A DNA stretch of 64,000 nucleotides from Streptomyces sp. NBC_01267 (GCF_036241575.1 NZ_CP108455.1:434001-498000); one strand, 5' to 3'; shown: positions 28,695-38,122, counted from the first letter of the stretch. Notes: generated by a model not told the origin, from the letters alone. Numbers and translations are program-made.

Positions 28695-29641
28695 CAGTGT
28701 GCTTCCTCCTGCGCGAGCGGCCGGAACACCGGCAGTGACAGCTCCGGATCGGGGTCGGTCCAGTCGAGTACGACGTCCATGCCGACGTGCACGCCGGACG
28801 GTTCGACACCCGTCAGGCCGGCGATCAGCCGGGTGCCCTCGGTGAGTTCGACGACCGCCACGACCAGGGGGAAGTCGAACGCGGGGTGGCGGGGGTGGTG
28901 GTTGACGGTGAAGCTGTGGACGGTTCCGCCGCCCGCGGCCCCGACGGTGTCCCAGTCGAAGGAGTGGCAGTCCGGGCAGCAGGGCCCGGTCGGATGGCGC
29001 AGGGCACCGCAGCCCGTGCAGCGCTGGATGACCAGCCGGTGTTCCCGGGCGGCAGCGAACCAGAAGGCGTTGTCGCTGTTGAGCGCGGGCCGCGGGCGCA
29101 GCGCGGGCGGCTCCTGGGCCTGCGTGTTCCGCGGCCGGAACCGCAGGGTGCGCCAGCGCTGGGTGGCGACGGTCCCGCCCTGCGCGTCGGTGTACGTCTT
29201 CAGGGTGGTGACGAACCGGCCCTCGCCCAGCGCGGTGGTCTTCTGCGGGGAGATCGCCTCGACGACCTCGGTCACGGAGATGTGGTCGCCCGGGACCAGT
29301 TCGCGGAAGAACTCCAGCTCGGAGTCGGTCGCCACCACCGAGGTGTATCCGCCTTCGGCGAGCAGCCCGGTCAGTTCACCGAAGGCTCCCTGGTCACCGG
29401 CGGCTGTGGCGGCGGCGTAGCCGGGCATGGTCCATGCCTGGATCATCGAGGCGGGGGCGACCACGCCGGGGCGGCCGGCGGCCCGCGCCGCTGCGTCGTC
29501 CAGATGCACGCGATTGCTGTCGCCCATCGCCTCGGCCCAGTGCCGGATCATCGGTACGTTGACCGGGTCGGGTCCGGGTGTCACCGGCCGCAGTTCGCGT
29601 CCGGTGAAGGCCTGGAGCCGCTTCTCGTACACGTCGCTCAT
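28694..29641 (-). CDS. chsH2: MaoC-DUF35 fusion subunit of steroid hydratase/aldolase (ChsH2)
   Basis: A 315-residue two-domain protein. Residues 1-170 are a FAS1/MaoC-like dehydratase domain with GDSNRVHLD (40-48). Residues 185-315 are DUF35: a zinc ribbon Cys208-x2-Cys211 and Cys222-x2-Cys225, then an OB-fold. In the known system the MaoC part pairs with ChsH1 to hydrate, and the DUF35 part binds Ltp2 to form the aldolase. ATG at 29641 overlaps the chsE2 stop (ATGA); the longer upstream frame runs inside chsE2 and is a shadow. Confidence 0.92.
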   Translation of the reverse strand: MSDVYEKRLQAFTGRELRPVTPGPDPVNVPMIRHWAEAMGDSNRVHLDDAAARAAGRPGVVAPASMIQAWTMPGYAAATAAGDQGAFGELTGLLAEGGYTSVVATDSELEFFRELVPGDHISVTEVVEAISPQKTTALGEGRFVTTLKTYTDAQGGTVATQRWRTLRFRPRNTQAQEPPALRPRPALNSDNAFWFAAAREHRLVIQRCTGCGALRHPTGPCCPDCHSFDWDTVGAAGGGTVHSFTVNHHPRHPAFDFPLVVAVVELTEGTRLIAGLTGVEPSGVHVGMDVVLDWTDPDPELSLPVFRPLAQEEAH

Positions 29642-30804
29642 GCGCTCCTCCTCCGCCGCGGCAGGCCCAGGCCGTTGGTGGCGACCAGGTCGCGGAGAAT
29701 TTCGTTCACACCGCCGCCGAAGGTGTTCACGATGCCCTGCCGGGAGAGCTGTTCGACCTGTCCCGACAGAGCGGCGCCGGGTGACTCGGGGCGGATCCGG
29801 CCGGCCGCGCCGAGGATGCCGGTGAGGGTGCGCTGTACGTCGACGTGCGTCTCGGTGCCGTACGCCTTGGCCGCGCCCGCGTCGGCGCCGGACAGGGTGG
29901 AGCGGGCGACCTCGCCCGTCATCTTCCAGTTCATCAGGCGCATCGCCTCCAGCTTGGCGTAGCTGCGGGCGAAGTCCCGCTGGACCCAAGGGAGTTCGGC
30001 GAGGCCGTTCTCCTTGGCCCACTCCAGGGTCTGCTCCCACAGGTCGATGGTCCGGCCGCCGAGCGCGGCGAGTCCGATGCGCTCGTGGTTGAGCTGTGTG
30101 GTGATCAGCTGCCAGCCGCCGTTCACCTCGCCGACCACATGGCCCGCTGGGACCCGGACGCCGCTGTAGTAGGTGGCGGTCACCAGCAGGCCGCCGACCG
30201 TGCGGATCGGGCTCCAGGAGAACCCCGGGTCGGTGGTCGGGACGGTGAGGACGGAGATGCCCCGGTGCTTGGGCGCGCCGGGGTCGGTGCGGCAGGCGAG
30301 CCAGATGTGGTCGGCGGTGTTGGCGCCGCTGGTGAAGATCTTGCTGCCGTCGATGACGAAGTCGTCGCCGTCCCGTACGGCCCGGGTGGTCAGCGAGGCG
30401 AGGTCGGTCCCGGCGCCGGGTTCCGTGTAGCCGATGGCGAAGACGATGTCGCCGGAGAGGATGCCGGGCAGGAACTTCTTCTTCTGTTCGGGGGTGCCGT
30501 ACGCCATCAGCGTCGGGCCGACCGTGTTGACGGTGACGAACGGGAACGGCAGCCCGGCCCGTTGCACCTCGTCGAAGAACACGTACTGCTCCGCCACGGA
30601 GCGGCCCTGACCGCCGTACTCCTCGGGCCAGCCGATGCCGAGCCAGCCGTCGGCGCCGAGCCTGGCAACCACCTCGCGGAAGCGGTCGCCGCCGACTCCC
30701 GCCTCGCCGGCCCGGCGTCGCTCGTCGGCCGGGAGCAGTCCGGCGAAGTACGTCCGCAGCTCCTCGCGGAGCCGGCGGTGCGCTGGTGTCTCGCGCAGGT
30801 CCAT
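29638..30804 (-). CDS. chsE2: Catalytic acyl-CoA dehydrogenase subunit (ChsE2/FadE29-like)
   Basis: A 388-residue acyl-CoA dehydrogenase whose catalytic base is Glu241 in LNHERIGL, the same residue number as in mycobacterial FadE29. Other family marks are YTEPGAGTDLASL (126-138) and TFGGGVNEILRDLVA near the C-terminus. It is expected to form the heterotetramer with ChsE1. Here the pair is split, chsE2-chsH2-chsE1-chsH1-ltp2, instead of fadE28-fadE29 being adjacent as in mycobacteria. It follows the CoA-ligase gene by 48 bases. Confidence 0.9.
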   Translation of the reverse strand: MDLRETPAHRRLREELRTYFAGLLPADERRRAGEAGVGGDRFREVVARLGADGWLGIGWPEEYGGQGRSVAEQYVFFDEVQRAGLPFPFVTVNTVGPTLMAYGTPEQKKKFLPGILSGDIVFAIGYTEPGAGTDLASLTTRAVRDGDDFVIDGSKIFTSGANTADHIWLACRTDPGAPKHRGISVLTVPTTDPGFSWSPIRTVGGLLVTATYYSGVRVPAGHVVGEVNGGWQLITTQLNHERIGLAALGGRTIDLWEQTLEWAKENGLAELPWVQRDFARSYAKLEAMRLMNWKMTGEVARSTLSGADAGAAKAYGTETHVDVQRTLTGILGAAGRIRPESPGAALSGQVEQLSRQGIVNTFGGGVNEILRDLVATNGLGLPRRRRSA

Positions 30805-30852
30805 GGATGTGCTCTCAATCTGGTGCGGCCCCCAGGGGCCGGGAAGGGCGGG

Positions 30853-32505
30853 CTACGGAAGGAAGCGCCGGCGGCCGTACAGCAGGAACTCCTCGCGCAG
30901 CCGCTGCTTGTCCTCGCCGGTCATCAGGGCGTACGCGGGCCGGTCGCGGCCCGCCCAGCGGTGCACCGGGTCGTCGGTGTGCCAGCCGACGAGCTGCATC
31001 TCCTTCTTGCGGAGCTTGTTGGAGCCCGTCGTGGGCAGCTCGGTGGAGAGCCTGACGAAGCGTGGTGCGCTCTTCGTGCCGAGGTCGTCCTGCCGGTCCA
31101 GGAACTCCGGCAGCCGCAGGTCCTCGAAGGCGGTGCCTTCGGCGACTTCCAGCGCGGCCATCACCTGGTCGCCGGAGCGGGGGTCGGGGACGCCGAACAC
31201 CGCTGCGGCGAGGACCTGGGGGTGGCGGCGCAGGATGCGTTCGACGAGCAGGGCGGAGGTGTTCTCCCCGTCGGCGCGTATCCAGTCGCCGGAGCGGCCC
31301 GCGAAGTACAGACAGCCGTCGGGGTCGAGGTAGCCGAGGTCTCCGGTCCAGTACCAGCCGTTGCGGACGCGTTCGGCGTTCGCCGCGTCGTTCTTGTAGT
31401 AGCCCTCGAACTTGGCCGCGCCGTGCCGGTCGACGATCTCGCCGATCGCCTCCTCGGCGTTGGTGACGCGGCCGTACGCGTCGAGCAGGGCCGGCGGGCG
31501 GACCTCGAAGGTCTCGGGGTTCACGACCGCCACCCCGTCGTGGGCGGGGCGGCCCAGTGCGCCCGGCGGGGCGTCGGGGTCGAGGCGGATCATGCCGCTG
31601 CCCTCGCTGGATCCGTACCCCTCGAAGAGCCGCGCCCCGAACCGGCGCCGGAAGGCCGCCTGGTCCTCCGGGGAGGCCTCGGTGCCGAAGCCGTGGGTCA
31701 GCGGGTTGTCGTGGTCGTCGGGGCTCTCCGGGGTGCCGAGCAGATAGCCGATCGCCTTGCCGACATAGGTGAAGTAGGTCGCGCCGTGGAAGCGTACGTC
31801 GGGCAGGAAACCCGATGCGGAGAACTTCGGTACGAGTGCGACGCACGCGCCCGCGGCCAGCGACGGCGCCCAGAGGGCCATCAGCGCGTTGCCGTGGAAG
31901 AGCGGCATGCAGCAGTAACTGATGTCGTCCCGGCCGATGTCGTACTTGGCGCTGTTGGAGTGGCCGAGGGCCGCGAGCCGCCCCTGGGAACAGCTCGCCG
32001 CCTTGGACGCCCCCGTGGTGCCCGAGGTGAAGAGCAGCAGCATCCGGGTGTCCGGTGCGATGTCCGGGGCCTTCCGCGGGGCTGCCGGAGTGAGCGTCCG
32101 GGCGGTGTACGACGCGTCATCGACCAGCAGGAAGCGGTCGGGCGGAACCCCGGTGTCCAGCCCGTCGAGGAGTTCCTGGCCGGCCCGGTCGGTGATCAGC
32201 AGCTGGCAGTCGGTGTGCCGGACCTCCTGTTCCAGATCGGGGCCGCGCCGGGTGGAGTTGATCCCGACGACGGTCGCGCCGCTCAGCGCCGCGCCGCCGA
32301 GCCAGAACAGGAACTCGGGGACGTTGGCCAGCAGGATCCCGATGTGGAAGGGGCCTTCGGTCCGCAGCTCCGTGGCGAGTGCGGCGCGGGCCGCGCTCTC
32401 CTTCACCACGTCGTCCCAGGTCCAGGTCCGTTCGCGGGTCCGCAGCCCGGGACGGTTGTCGCCGAGCCGGTCGAGCAGCAGGTCGGCGATCGTGTCGTGC
32501 TGCAC
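30853..32505 (-). CDS. Steroid side-chain acyl-CoA synthetase (FadD17-like)
   Basis: About 550 residues, class I adenylate-forming ligase. The P-loop is TSGTTGASK (160-168), followed by the YGSSEG motif, YWTGDLG, and a C-terminal catalytic Lys region TTGSNKLRKKE. The order of motifs and the GILLANVPEFLFWLGGAALSG segment resemble the FadD17/FadD19 branch that loads steroid side-chain acids onto CoA. I prefer GTG at 32505, which has AAGGAG eight bases upstream; an ATG at 32571 would overlap the upstream gene by four bases and add an unconserved 22-residue leader. Located directly before chsE2, it probably activates the steroid carboxylate (C24 or C22). Confidence 0.82.
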   Translation of the reverse strand: MQHDTIADLLLDRLGDNRPGLRTRERTWTWDDVVKESAARAALATELRTEGPFHIGILLANVPEFLFWLGGAALSGATVVGINSTRRGPDLEQEVRHTDCQLLITDRAGQELLDGLDTGVPPDRFLLVDDASYTARTLTPAAPRKAPDIAPDTRMLLLFTSGTTGASKAASCSQGRLAALGHSNSAKYDIGRDDISYCCMPLFHGNALMALWAPSLAAGACVALVPKFSASGFLPDVRFHGATYFTYVGKAIGYLLGTPESPDDHDNPLTHGFGTEASPEDQAAFRRRFGARLFEGYGSSEGSGMIRLDPDAPPGALGRPAHDGVAVVNPETFEVRPPALLDAYGRVTNAEEAIGEIVDRHGAAKFEGYYKNDAANAERVRNGWYWTGDLGYLDPDGCLYFAGRSGDWIRADGENTSALLVERILRRHPQVLAAAVFGVPDPRSGDQVMAALEVAEGTAFEDLRLPEFLDRQDDLGTKSAPRFVRLSTELPTTGSNKLRKKEMQLVGWHTDDPVHRWAGRDRPAYALMTGEDKQRLREEFLLYGRRRFLP

Positions 32506-32567
32506 CCTTCTGTCTCCTTCCTCTGCCTTCGCTGTCCGCCGTGGGGGCGGAGTGGTCGTGGAGCCGT

Positions 32568-33812
32568 TCACGAGACCGTGGTGCGGCCCCAGTTGTCACC
32601 GCGCGGGCTGCTCGTCTCCACCAGGACGCAGCGGGTTCCGTTGAAGGAGGCGGGCATGCACTTGTTGCAGTGGATGCACAGGGAGCGGGTCTTCTCGTCC
32701 GCGCGGATGCGGTTGATCAGGTCCGGCTCGCGGAGCAGGGCGCGGGCCATGGCGACGAACTCGAAGCCCTCGGCCATGGCGCGGTCCATGACGGGTTTGT
32801 CGGTGACTCCGCCGAGCAGCACCATCGGCGTCTTCACCGCGGCCCTGATCTGTTTGGCGTCCTCCAGGAGGTAGGCGTCCTGGTAGGGGTAGCTGCGCAG
32901 TTTCTGCTTCCCGAAGAGCTGCACGCCGAGTTTGACCGGCTGGGGCATGACGGCGGCGAACTCCTTGAGCGGCGCGTCGCCCTTGAAGAGGTACATCGGG
33001 TTCAGCAGCGAGCTGCCCACGGTGAGTTCGAGTGCGTCGAGGCAGCCGTCCGCGTCCAGCCACTGGGCGACCGGGATCGCCTCGTCGAGCCAGATGCCGC
33101 CGGGGACACCGTCGTCCATGTTCAGTTTGGCGAGGACCGCGATCCGGTCGCCGACCGCCTCCCGCACCGCCGTGGTGATCTCGCGGGCGAACCGGGCCCG
33201 GTTCTTCAGGCTGCCGCCGTAGCCGTCGGTCCGGTGGTTGATCTTCGGGCTGAGGAACGAACTGGCCAGGTAGTTGTGGCCGAGGTGGATCTCCACCGCG
33301 TCGAAACCGGTGTCGGCGGCCATCCGGGCGGCGTCCGCGTGGGCGCGGGTGATGCGGCTGATGTCGTCGCGGGTGGCTTCCTTCGCGAAGCTCAGCGAGG
33401 TGAGGTGGAACTGGCGGGACGGCGACAGCGCGGGCAGCCGGTTGCCCTTCGGGTTGGCGACGGGACCGCCGTGCCCGATCTGCGCCGAGACCGCGGCGCC
33501 CTCCGCGTGGACCGCTTCGGTGAGTTTGCGCAGGCCGGGCGCTGCCTCCGGTTCCCAGAGGAGCTGGTGGCGGTCGGTGCGTCCCTCGGGTGCGACCGCG
33601 CAGTACGCAACAGTGGTCATCCCGACACCGCCTGCGGCGTACCTGCGGTGGAACTCGATCAGTTCCTCGGTGACCCTGCTGCGGTAACTCAGGGCCTCGT
33701 AGGTGGCCGCTTTGATGATGCGGTTGCGCAGCTGCACCGGGCCGAGACGGGCGGGCGCCAGTACGTCGGGCACCGCGGGGCCGTCAGGGGTCGAGGGGGT
33801 CTCAGGGCTCAT
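32568..33812 (-). CDS. Stand-alone OYE/2,4-dienoyl-CoA-reductase-like flavoprotein with Fe-S cysteines
   Basis: A 414-residue NADH:flavin oxidoreductase. The TIM barrel has AATYEALS near the start, the active-site pair in [14 protein letters not shown] and the [10 protein letters not shown] loop typical of 2,4-dienoyl-CoA reductases. Near the C-terminus Cys379, Cys382, Cys385 and Cys395 (CIHCNKC...C) reproduce the 4Fe-4S ligand cluster of that group, but the protein ends 19 residues later, without the FAD/NAD(P) domain. It may need a separate electron donor. ATG 33812 has GGAGGA six bases upstream. In steroid context it could reduce a ring or side-chain double bond; bacterial bile-acid enzymes BaiCD/BaiH are distant relatives. 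Substrate unknown. Confidence 0.85.
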   Translation of the reverse strand: MSPETPSTPDGPAVPDVLAPARLGPVQLRNRIIKAATYEALSYRSRVTEELIEFHRRYAAGGVGMTTVAYCAVAPEGRTDRHQLLWEPEAAPGLRKLTEAVHAEGAAVSAQIGHGGPVANPKGNRLPALSPSRQFHLTSLSFAKEATRDDISRITRAHADAARMAADTGFDAVEIHLGHNYLASSFLSPKINHRTDGYGGSLKNRARFAREITTAVREAVGDRIAVLAKLNMDDGVPGGIWLDEAIPVAQWLDADGCLDALELTVGSSLLNPMYLFKGDAPLKEFAAVMPQPVKLGVQLFGKQKLRSYPYQDAYLLEDAKQIRAAVKTPMVLLGGVTDKPVMDRAMAEGFEFVAMARALLREPDLINRIRADEKTRSLCIHCNKCMPASFNGTRCVLVETSSPRGDNWGRTTVS

Positions 33813-33852
33813 GAAGATTCCTCCGTCCACGCGCGGGGCGTGGGGCGTGTGG

Positions 33853-34614
33853 TCATCCGAAGTGGGCCTGGCCGCCGTCGAGCGGAACGGTGGCGCCGGT
33901 CAGGTAGCGGGCGTCGGGGCCCGCGAGCATCACGACCGCACGGCCGATGTCCTGCTCGCAGTCACCGATGTATCCCAGGGGAATGGTCCGGCGGAACGCC
34001 TCCGCCTCCTCCGGGTTGGTCTCCGTCCAGCTCTTCAGGCCGGGCGAGAGTGCGTGCGGGGCAATGGAGTTGGCCCTGATCCCGTCGGCGCCCCATTCGG
34101 CCGCCGCGGTGCGTGTCAGCGAGCGCAGGGCCTGTTTGGCAGCCGCGTAGGCTCCGTACGTCGTCGGATCCCAGCGCACCATCGCCGAGCTGACCAGGTT
34201 GATGATGCTGCCCCCTCCGTTCCTCCTGAGGTGCGGATGGCAGGCCTTCATGAACGCGAAGGCGGCGAACGGCCCGCTGTGGAAACCCCGTCGGAAGTCG
34301 TCCTCGGTCATGGACAGCAGGCGCCCGTAAGCTCCGTCGTAGGCGTTGTTGACGAGAATGTCCACACCTCCGAGGTCGGCGACCACGCTGTCGACGACTG
34401 CGGGGATCGTCTCGGTGCGGCTCACGTCGCACACGTACGCCTCTGCTCGCACACCGCGTTCCCGCAGCGTCAGGCAGGTGGTCTCCAAGCGGGCGCGGGT
34501 GCGTCCGACGACAGCGATGTCCGCGCCTTCGGCCGCCAGCGCCAATGCGATTCCCTGGCCCACCCCCTGGCCTGCGCCGGTGACGAGTGCGACCTTCCCC
34601 GCGAGGGTTCCCAT
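33853..34614 (-). CDS. SDR-family oxidoreductase, first gene of steroid operon
   Basis: A 253-residue short-chain dehydrogenase: TGAGQGVG nucleotide motif (about 13-20), NNAYDG in place of NNAG, catalytic Ser in NLVSSAM and YAAAK. It ends with [10 protein letters not shown]. The ATG at 34614 has GGAGG seven bases upstream; an upstream in-frame ATG lies before that ribosome site. It opens the nine-gene minus operon and is divergent to a CoA ligase gene across a 165-base spacer with a midpoint palindrome. A hydroxysteroid or hydroxyacyl-CoA dehydrogenase role is likely; the position is not determined. Confidence 0.85.
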   Translation of the reverse strand: MGTLAGKVALVTGAGQGVGQGIALALAAEGADIAVVGRTRARLETTCLTLRERGVRAEAYVCDVSRTETIPAVVDSVVADLGGVDILVNNAYDGAYGRLLSMTEDDFRRGFHSGPFAAFAFMKACHPHLRRNGGGSIINLVSSAMVRWDPTTYGAYAAAKQALRSLTRTAAAEWGADGIRANSIAPHALSPGLKSWTETNPEEAEAFRRTIPLGYIGDCEQDIGRAVVMLAGPDARYLTGATVPLDGGQAHFG

Positions 34615-34686
34615 GGGTGTTCCTCCCGTGATCATCTCCTGGAGTGCCCCATCATCGGGGCGGCGTGGTGCGGGTGGTCGGGGCTG

Positions 34687-34701
34687 TCCCGCTCATCGGG
34701 A
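34687..34701. promoter_or_regulatory. Type III palindrome TCCCGCTCATCGGGA (divergent promoter)
   Basis: A perfect TCCCG/CGGGA inverted repeat with a five-base centre lies 73 bases before the SDR ATG (34614) and 79 bases before the ligase ATG (34780), almost the midpoint. It is one of five matching sites in the cluster (also 42560, 42615, 45288, 61447). Confidence 0.65.
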
Positions 34702-34779
34702 CCGGCCGCCCGGCGGGTTCGGGTGTCGCGGCCACAATGTCGGCGCACGGGCTCGACGTCACCGAGGGAGAGATGTGCC

Positions 34780-36420
34780 ATGGCCAGGCCGACGGATCAG
34801 CATGCGGTTCCTTCCGCCCCAGCAGCCGGTCCCACCGGACCGGGCGAACCGTTCGAACTCGTCGACGAGGAGGTTCTCGGCGCCCGGATGCCGGTGTTCA
34901 AGAACCGTCGCAGAGCGCTGCACGAACTGCTCGCCGACTCGTTGCGCCACGGTGAGAGCGACTACGTGGTCACCACGGACGAGCGGCTGACCTTCACGGG
35001 GCATGCCGCGCTGGTCTCGTCGCTGGCCGAGTCGCTGCGTACGGATCACGGAGTGCGCAAGGGCGACCGGGTGGCCATCGCGGCGGCCAACTCGCCCGAG
35101 TGGATCATGTCGTTCTGGGCCGCGGTGTCCATCGGGGCCGTCGCGGTGGGCTTCAACGCCTGGTGGTCGGGGCGTGAACTGGCCTACGGCATCGGACATG
35201 TCCGGCCCACGGTGGTGATCGCGGACGCCAAGCGGGCCGCGCTGATCGACGATCCGCGGGTGCCCGTGCTGAGCGTCGAGACGGACGTGCCGCTCCTCGC
35301 CCGGAAATACCCGCAGGCCGCGCTGCCGTCCTGCGACGTGGCCGAGGACGACCCGGCCGTCATCCTCTACACCAGCGGCACCTCGGGCCTGCCGAAGGGC
35401 GCGGTGCACTCGCACCGCAATCTCCTGGCCGTGGTGGACTTCCACGCGTTCAGCAACTCGCGCGCGCAGGAGTACGGCGGACCGGCCGCCGCCGCGCGCC
35501 GCCATCTGCTGGCGCTGCCTCTCTTCCACATCGCCGGTCTGCACAATCTGGTGGTGCCCCAGCTCGCGGCCGGCGGCACGGTGGTGATGCACCGGGGTGC
35601 GTTCAACGTGGACAAGGTGCTCCGGCTCATCGAGCGGGAGCGGGTCACCAACTGGGGCGCCGTGCCCACCATGGCGCACCGGCTCGTCGAGCACGGCGAT
35701 CTGTCCGGTTACGACCTGTCGTCACTGACCGCCTTCTCGCTCGCCTCCGCACCGTCGTCACCGGCGTTCAAGGACCGGCTGCGCGAGGCGCTGCCGGTGG
35801 CGCGGCAGGCGTTGGTGGACAGTTACGGACTCACCGAGACGTCCACCGGGGTGGCCGCGGCCACCCCGGCGGAGCTGGCCGAGTTCCCGGGCACGCTGGG
35901 CAGGCCGAACGTCACCGTCTCGGTGGAGATCCGGGATCCCGCAGGGAACGCCCTTCCGGAGGGCGAGGAGGGCGAGGTGTGTGTGCGCAGCGCGTTCAAC
36001 ATGCTGGGCTACTGGGAGGATCCGGAAGCCACCGCGAAGACGGTCCGGGCCGGGCGCTGGCTGCACACCGGTGACATCGGCCGGATCGACGGGGGCCTGC
36101 TGCGGCTGACCAGCCGGCGTTCGGACCTGATTCTGCGCGGTGGCGAGAACGTCTATCCGGCCGAGATCGAGAACGTCCTGGCGGAGCACCCGGGGGTGCG
36201 GGAGTGCATCGTCCTGGGCGTGCCCCATCCGGACCTGGGGCAGGAGGTCGGCGCGGTGGTCGTGACGCAGGGCGAACCGGCGCCGACCGAGCGGGAGTTG
36301 ACGGCGTACGCACGCGAGCGGCTGGCCCACTACAAGGTGCCGTCCCGGTGGCGGATCACCGGCGAGGAGCTGCCGCGCGGGGCCAGTGGGAAGGTCGTAC
36401 GCCGGGACGTCCGGCTCTGA
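34780..36420 (+). CDS. Class I acyl-CoA synthetase (candidate steroid/bile-acid CoA ligase)
   Basis: A 546-residue adenylate-forming enzyme. The nucleotide loop is [10 protein letters not shown] (198-207); [16 protein letters not shown] and the C-terminal catalytic Lys538 in GASGKVVR complete the family motifs. An unusual N-terminal extension of about 45 residues precedes the fold. It lies alone on the plus strand between two steroid operons and shares the midpoint palindrome with the divergent operon. It could be the entry ligase for the C24 carboxylate, but a medium-chain fatty acid substrate cannot be ruled out. ATG 34780 has GGGAG upstream. Confidence 0.85.
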   Translation: MARPTDQHAVPSAPAAGPTGPGEPFELVDEEVLGARMPVFKNRRRALHELLADSLRHGESDYVVTTDERLTFTGHAALVSSLAESLRTDHGVRKGDRVAIAAANSPEWIMSFWAAVSIGAVAVGFNAWWSGRELAYGIGHVRPTVVIADAKRAALIDDPRVPVLSVETDVPLLARKYPQAALPSCDVAEDDPAVILYTSGTSGLPKGAVHSHRNLLAVVDFHAFSNSRAQEYGGPAAAARRHLLALPLFHIAGLHNLVVPQLAAGGTVVMHRGAFNVDKVLRLIERERVTNWGAVPTMAHRLVEHGDLSGYDLSSLTAFSLASAPSSPAFKDRLREALPVARQALVDSYGLTETSTGVAAATPAELAEFPGTLGRPNVTVSVEIRDPAGNALPEGEEGEVCVRSAFNMLGYWEDPEATAKTVRAGRWLHTGDIGRIDGGLLRLTSRRSDLILRGGENVYPAEIENVLAEHPGVRECIVLGVPHPDLGQEVGAVVVTQGEPAPTERELTAYARERLAHYKVPSRWRITGEELPRGASGKVVRRDVRL

Positions 36421-36428
36421 CGGACAGC

Positions 36429-36480
36429 GGCGTACGGGGGCGGGGCGCCGGATGGATCCGGCGCCCCGCCCCCGTACGCC
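36429..36480. terminator. 25-bp perfect-stem bidirectional terminator
   Basis: Arms 36429-36453 and 36456-36480 are exact reverse complements over 25 bases with a two-base centre (starting GGCGTACGGGGGCGGGGC). It lies between the convergent CoA ligase and thioesterase genes. It is the longest perfect hairpin in the window. Confidence 0.85.
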
Positions 36481-36512
36481 GGTCACGCCCGTGCGGCCGG
36501 TTCGTCACCGTC

Positions 36513-37166
36513 TCAGCGTGGCCGCTCCGGCTGGACGGCGATGAACAGCCCCTCCGCGCTGACGCAGACCTTTCCGGCGGCCGTGATGGCGCCGGCCGTA
36601 CTGATCTTGCGTCCGTCGACCGATGTCTGACGGCCCGTCACGGTCAGCGGTTCGAACAGCGGGGTCGGCCGGTGGTAGCGCAGGGTCAGTTCGGCGGTCA
36701 TGCCCGACGGGCCGCCCCAGTGGTTGGCCACGCCGAGTGTGTGGTCGAGCAGGAGCGCCGAGACGCCCCCGTGCACGTACCCGGGCGGCCCCTGGTACGG
36801 CAGGCCCAGCGTGGTGGTGGCGGTCACCGAACCGTCGTCCTTGCCCCGCAGCACGAGCGGCGGGGCGATGGCGTTCTCCGGGCCGGTGACCGGGTCGTGG
36901 CGGGTGACGCCCTCCCCGGCCCACATGGTGACGAGCCGTTCCTTCAACGGCGGGGCGTGCTCGTCGAGATGGTCGGCGACCTCGTGGAGCGTGCTCGTCA
37001 CCCGGCCGAGGTCCGCGCCGGGCGCGTCGCCCGCGGCGAGCAGGGCGGCGATCACCCTGCGGGCGGCGGCCACCGCGGCGTCGACGCCGGTGTCCCGGGT
37101 GTCGGCGGTCAGGGCCGGACGGCTGTCCTGCGGCCGGGCGGTGTGCACTCCGGGCTCCGCGGTCAT
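36513..37166 (-). CDS. PaaI-type hot-dog acyl-CoA thioesterase
   Basis: A 217-residue protein with a C-terminal PaaI/4HBT hot-dog domain (about 105-215): GYVHGGVSALLLDHTLG with His132 and Asp141 in the usual active-site positions, and the terminal strand KVCVSAEGLFI. A helical N-terminal region of about 90 residues is common in steroid-cluster thioesterases. ATG at 37166 overlaps the upstream hydratase stop by four bases. It would hydrolyse a steroid acyl-CoA or relieve CoA trapping; possibly it frees acids for export. Last gene of the fadA5 operon. Confidence 0.85.
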   Translation of the reverse strand: MTAEPGVHTARPQDSRPALTADTRDTGVDAAVAAARRVIAALLAAGDAPGADLGRVTSTLHEVADHLDEHAPPLKERLVTMWAGEGVTRHDPVTGPENAIAPPLVLRGKDDGSVTATTTLGLPYQGPPGYVHGGVSALLLDHTLGVANHWGGPSGMTAELTLRYHRPTPLFEPLTVTGRQTSVDGRKISTAGAITAAGKVCVSAEGLFIAVQPERPR

Positions 37167-38035
37167 GACGTCACCTCGGCGGTCGCCCGGCTGAGCACGG
37201 GCGCGCCGTCGCGTTCCGGGCAGGTCGATTCCAGGGTGAGCGCACCGTTCTCGCGCCAGACCGCCGTACGGAGCGTCTCGCCCGGCAGAAGCGGTCCCGC
37301 GAACCGGACCGACAGTCCGGTGAGTGCGTCGGTGTCGCCGTCGAGCACCCTGTCGACCAGGGTCTTGGCCAGCACTCCGTAGGACGCCAGCCCGTGCAGG
37401 ACGGGCCGTTCGAAGCCCGCGGAGGCTGCGAACGCGGGGTCCGCGTGCAGCGGGTTGAGGTCTCCGTTGAGCCGGTAGAGCAGTGCCTGTCCCTGGGTGG
37501 TCGGTACGTCGACGACCTGGTCCGGCGCGCGATCGGGGGCCCGCCAGGGGGCCTCCGTCCCCGGGTCGCCGCCGAAGCCGCCCTCGCCGCGGGCCCAGAT
37601 GTCCATGGTGGCGGTCCACAGCGGGGCGCCGTCCGGGTCGGCCGCGATCTGTTCGAGGGTGACCAGCGCGGCCTTCCCCTTGTCCCGGAGCCCGGCCACT
37701 CGGGTGGTGATGTCCGCGGTGCCCGAGGACGGGAGCGGCCGGTGCAGGGTCAGCGCCTGTCCGGCGTGCAGCATCCCGCGCGGGTCGAGGTCGAGGCCGG
37801 GCAGGTCGAGCGGCGCCGCCGCCCGCTCCCCGGCGGACGGTCCACGGCCGGCCACCATGGCGAAGGTGGGCAGTACGCGGAGCCCGCGTTCGTAGGTGTA
37901 CGGGAGTTCGGGGTCGGTGGCGGCGTGCGTGCCCGCGCCCAGCGAGAGGTGGTACAGGAGGACGTCCCGCACGGTCCAGCTCACCCGCTCGGCCGGGGTG
38001 GTGGCCCCGAGCGCCTTGTCGGGATCGATCGGCAT
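37163..38035 (-). CDS. MFE-2-type (R)-enoyl-CoA hydratase 2, canonical motif
   Basis: A 290-residue double hot-dog hydratase. RVLPTFAMV (53-61) is followed in the C-terminal half by YRLNGDLNPLHADP with Asp192, Asn194 and His197, the textbook hydratase-2 signature, and PVLHGLASYG. It should hydrate a steroid trans-2-enoyl-CoA in the first side-chain cycle, between the FadE34-like dehydrogenase and FadA5 encoded upstream. ATG 38035 has AAGGA nine bases before it; an ATG ten codons earlier lies before the ribosome site. An 87-base spacer separates it from the dehydrogenase gene. Confidence 0.9.
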   Translation of the reverse strand: MPIDPDKALGATTPAERVSWTVRDVLLYHLSLGAGTHAATDPELPYTYERGLRVLPTFAMVAGRGPSAGERAAAPLDLPGLDLDPRGMLHAGQALTLHRPLPSSGTADITTRVAGLRDKGKAALVTLEQIAADPDGAPLWTATMDIWARGEGGFGGDPGTEAPWRAPDRAPDQVVDVPTTQGQALLYRLNGDLNPLHADPAFAASAGFERPVLHGLASYGVLAKTLVDRVLDGDTDALTGLSVRFAGPLLPGETLRTAVWRENGALTLESTCPERDGAPVLSRATAEVTS

Positions 38036-38122
38036 CGTCTGTATTCCTTCGTTTCTTCGCTTCATTCGTTCGCTGTCCGGCCGGTGCCGGACGGCGTCGG
38101 CCGCGCTCGTGGGGTCGACCGG

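Noticed and set aside
29845..32874. About 1000-codon plus-strand frame
   Set aside because: Antisense to chsE2 and the CoA ligase, both of which show clear motifs; no ribosome site or recognisable domain.
34780..36420. Calling this CoA ligase FadD3
   Set aside because: The protein at 51826 matches FadD3 along its whole length; this one has a different N-terminus and motif spacing.
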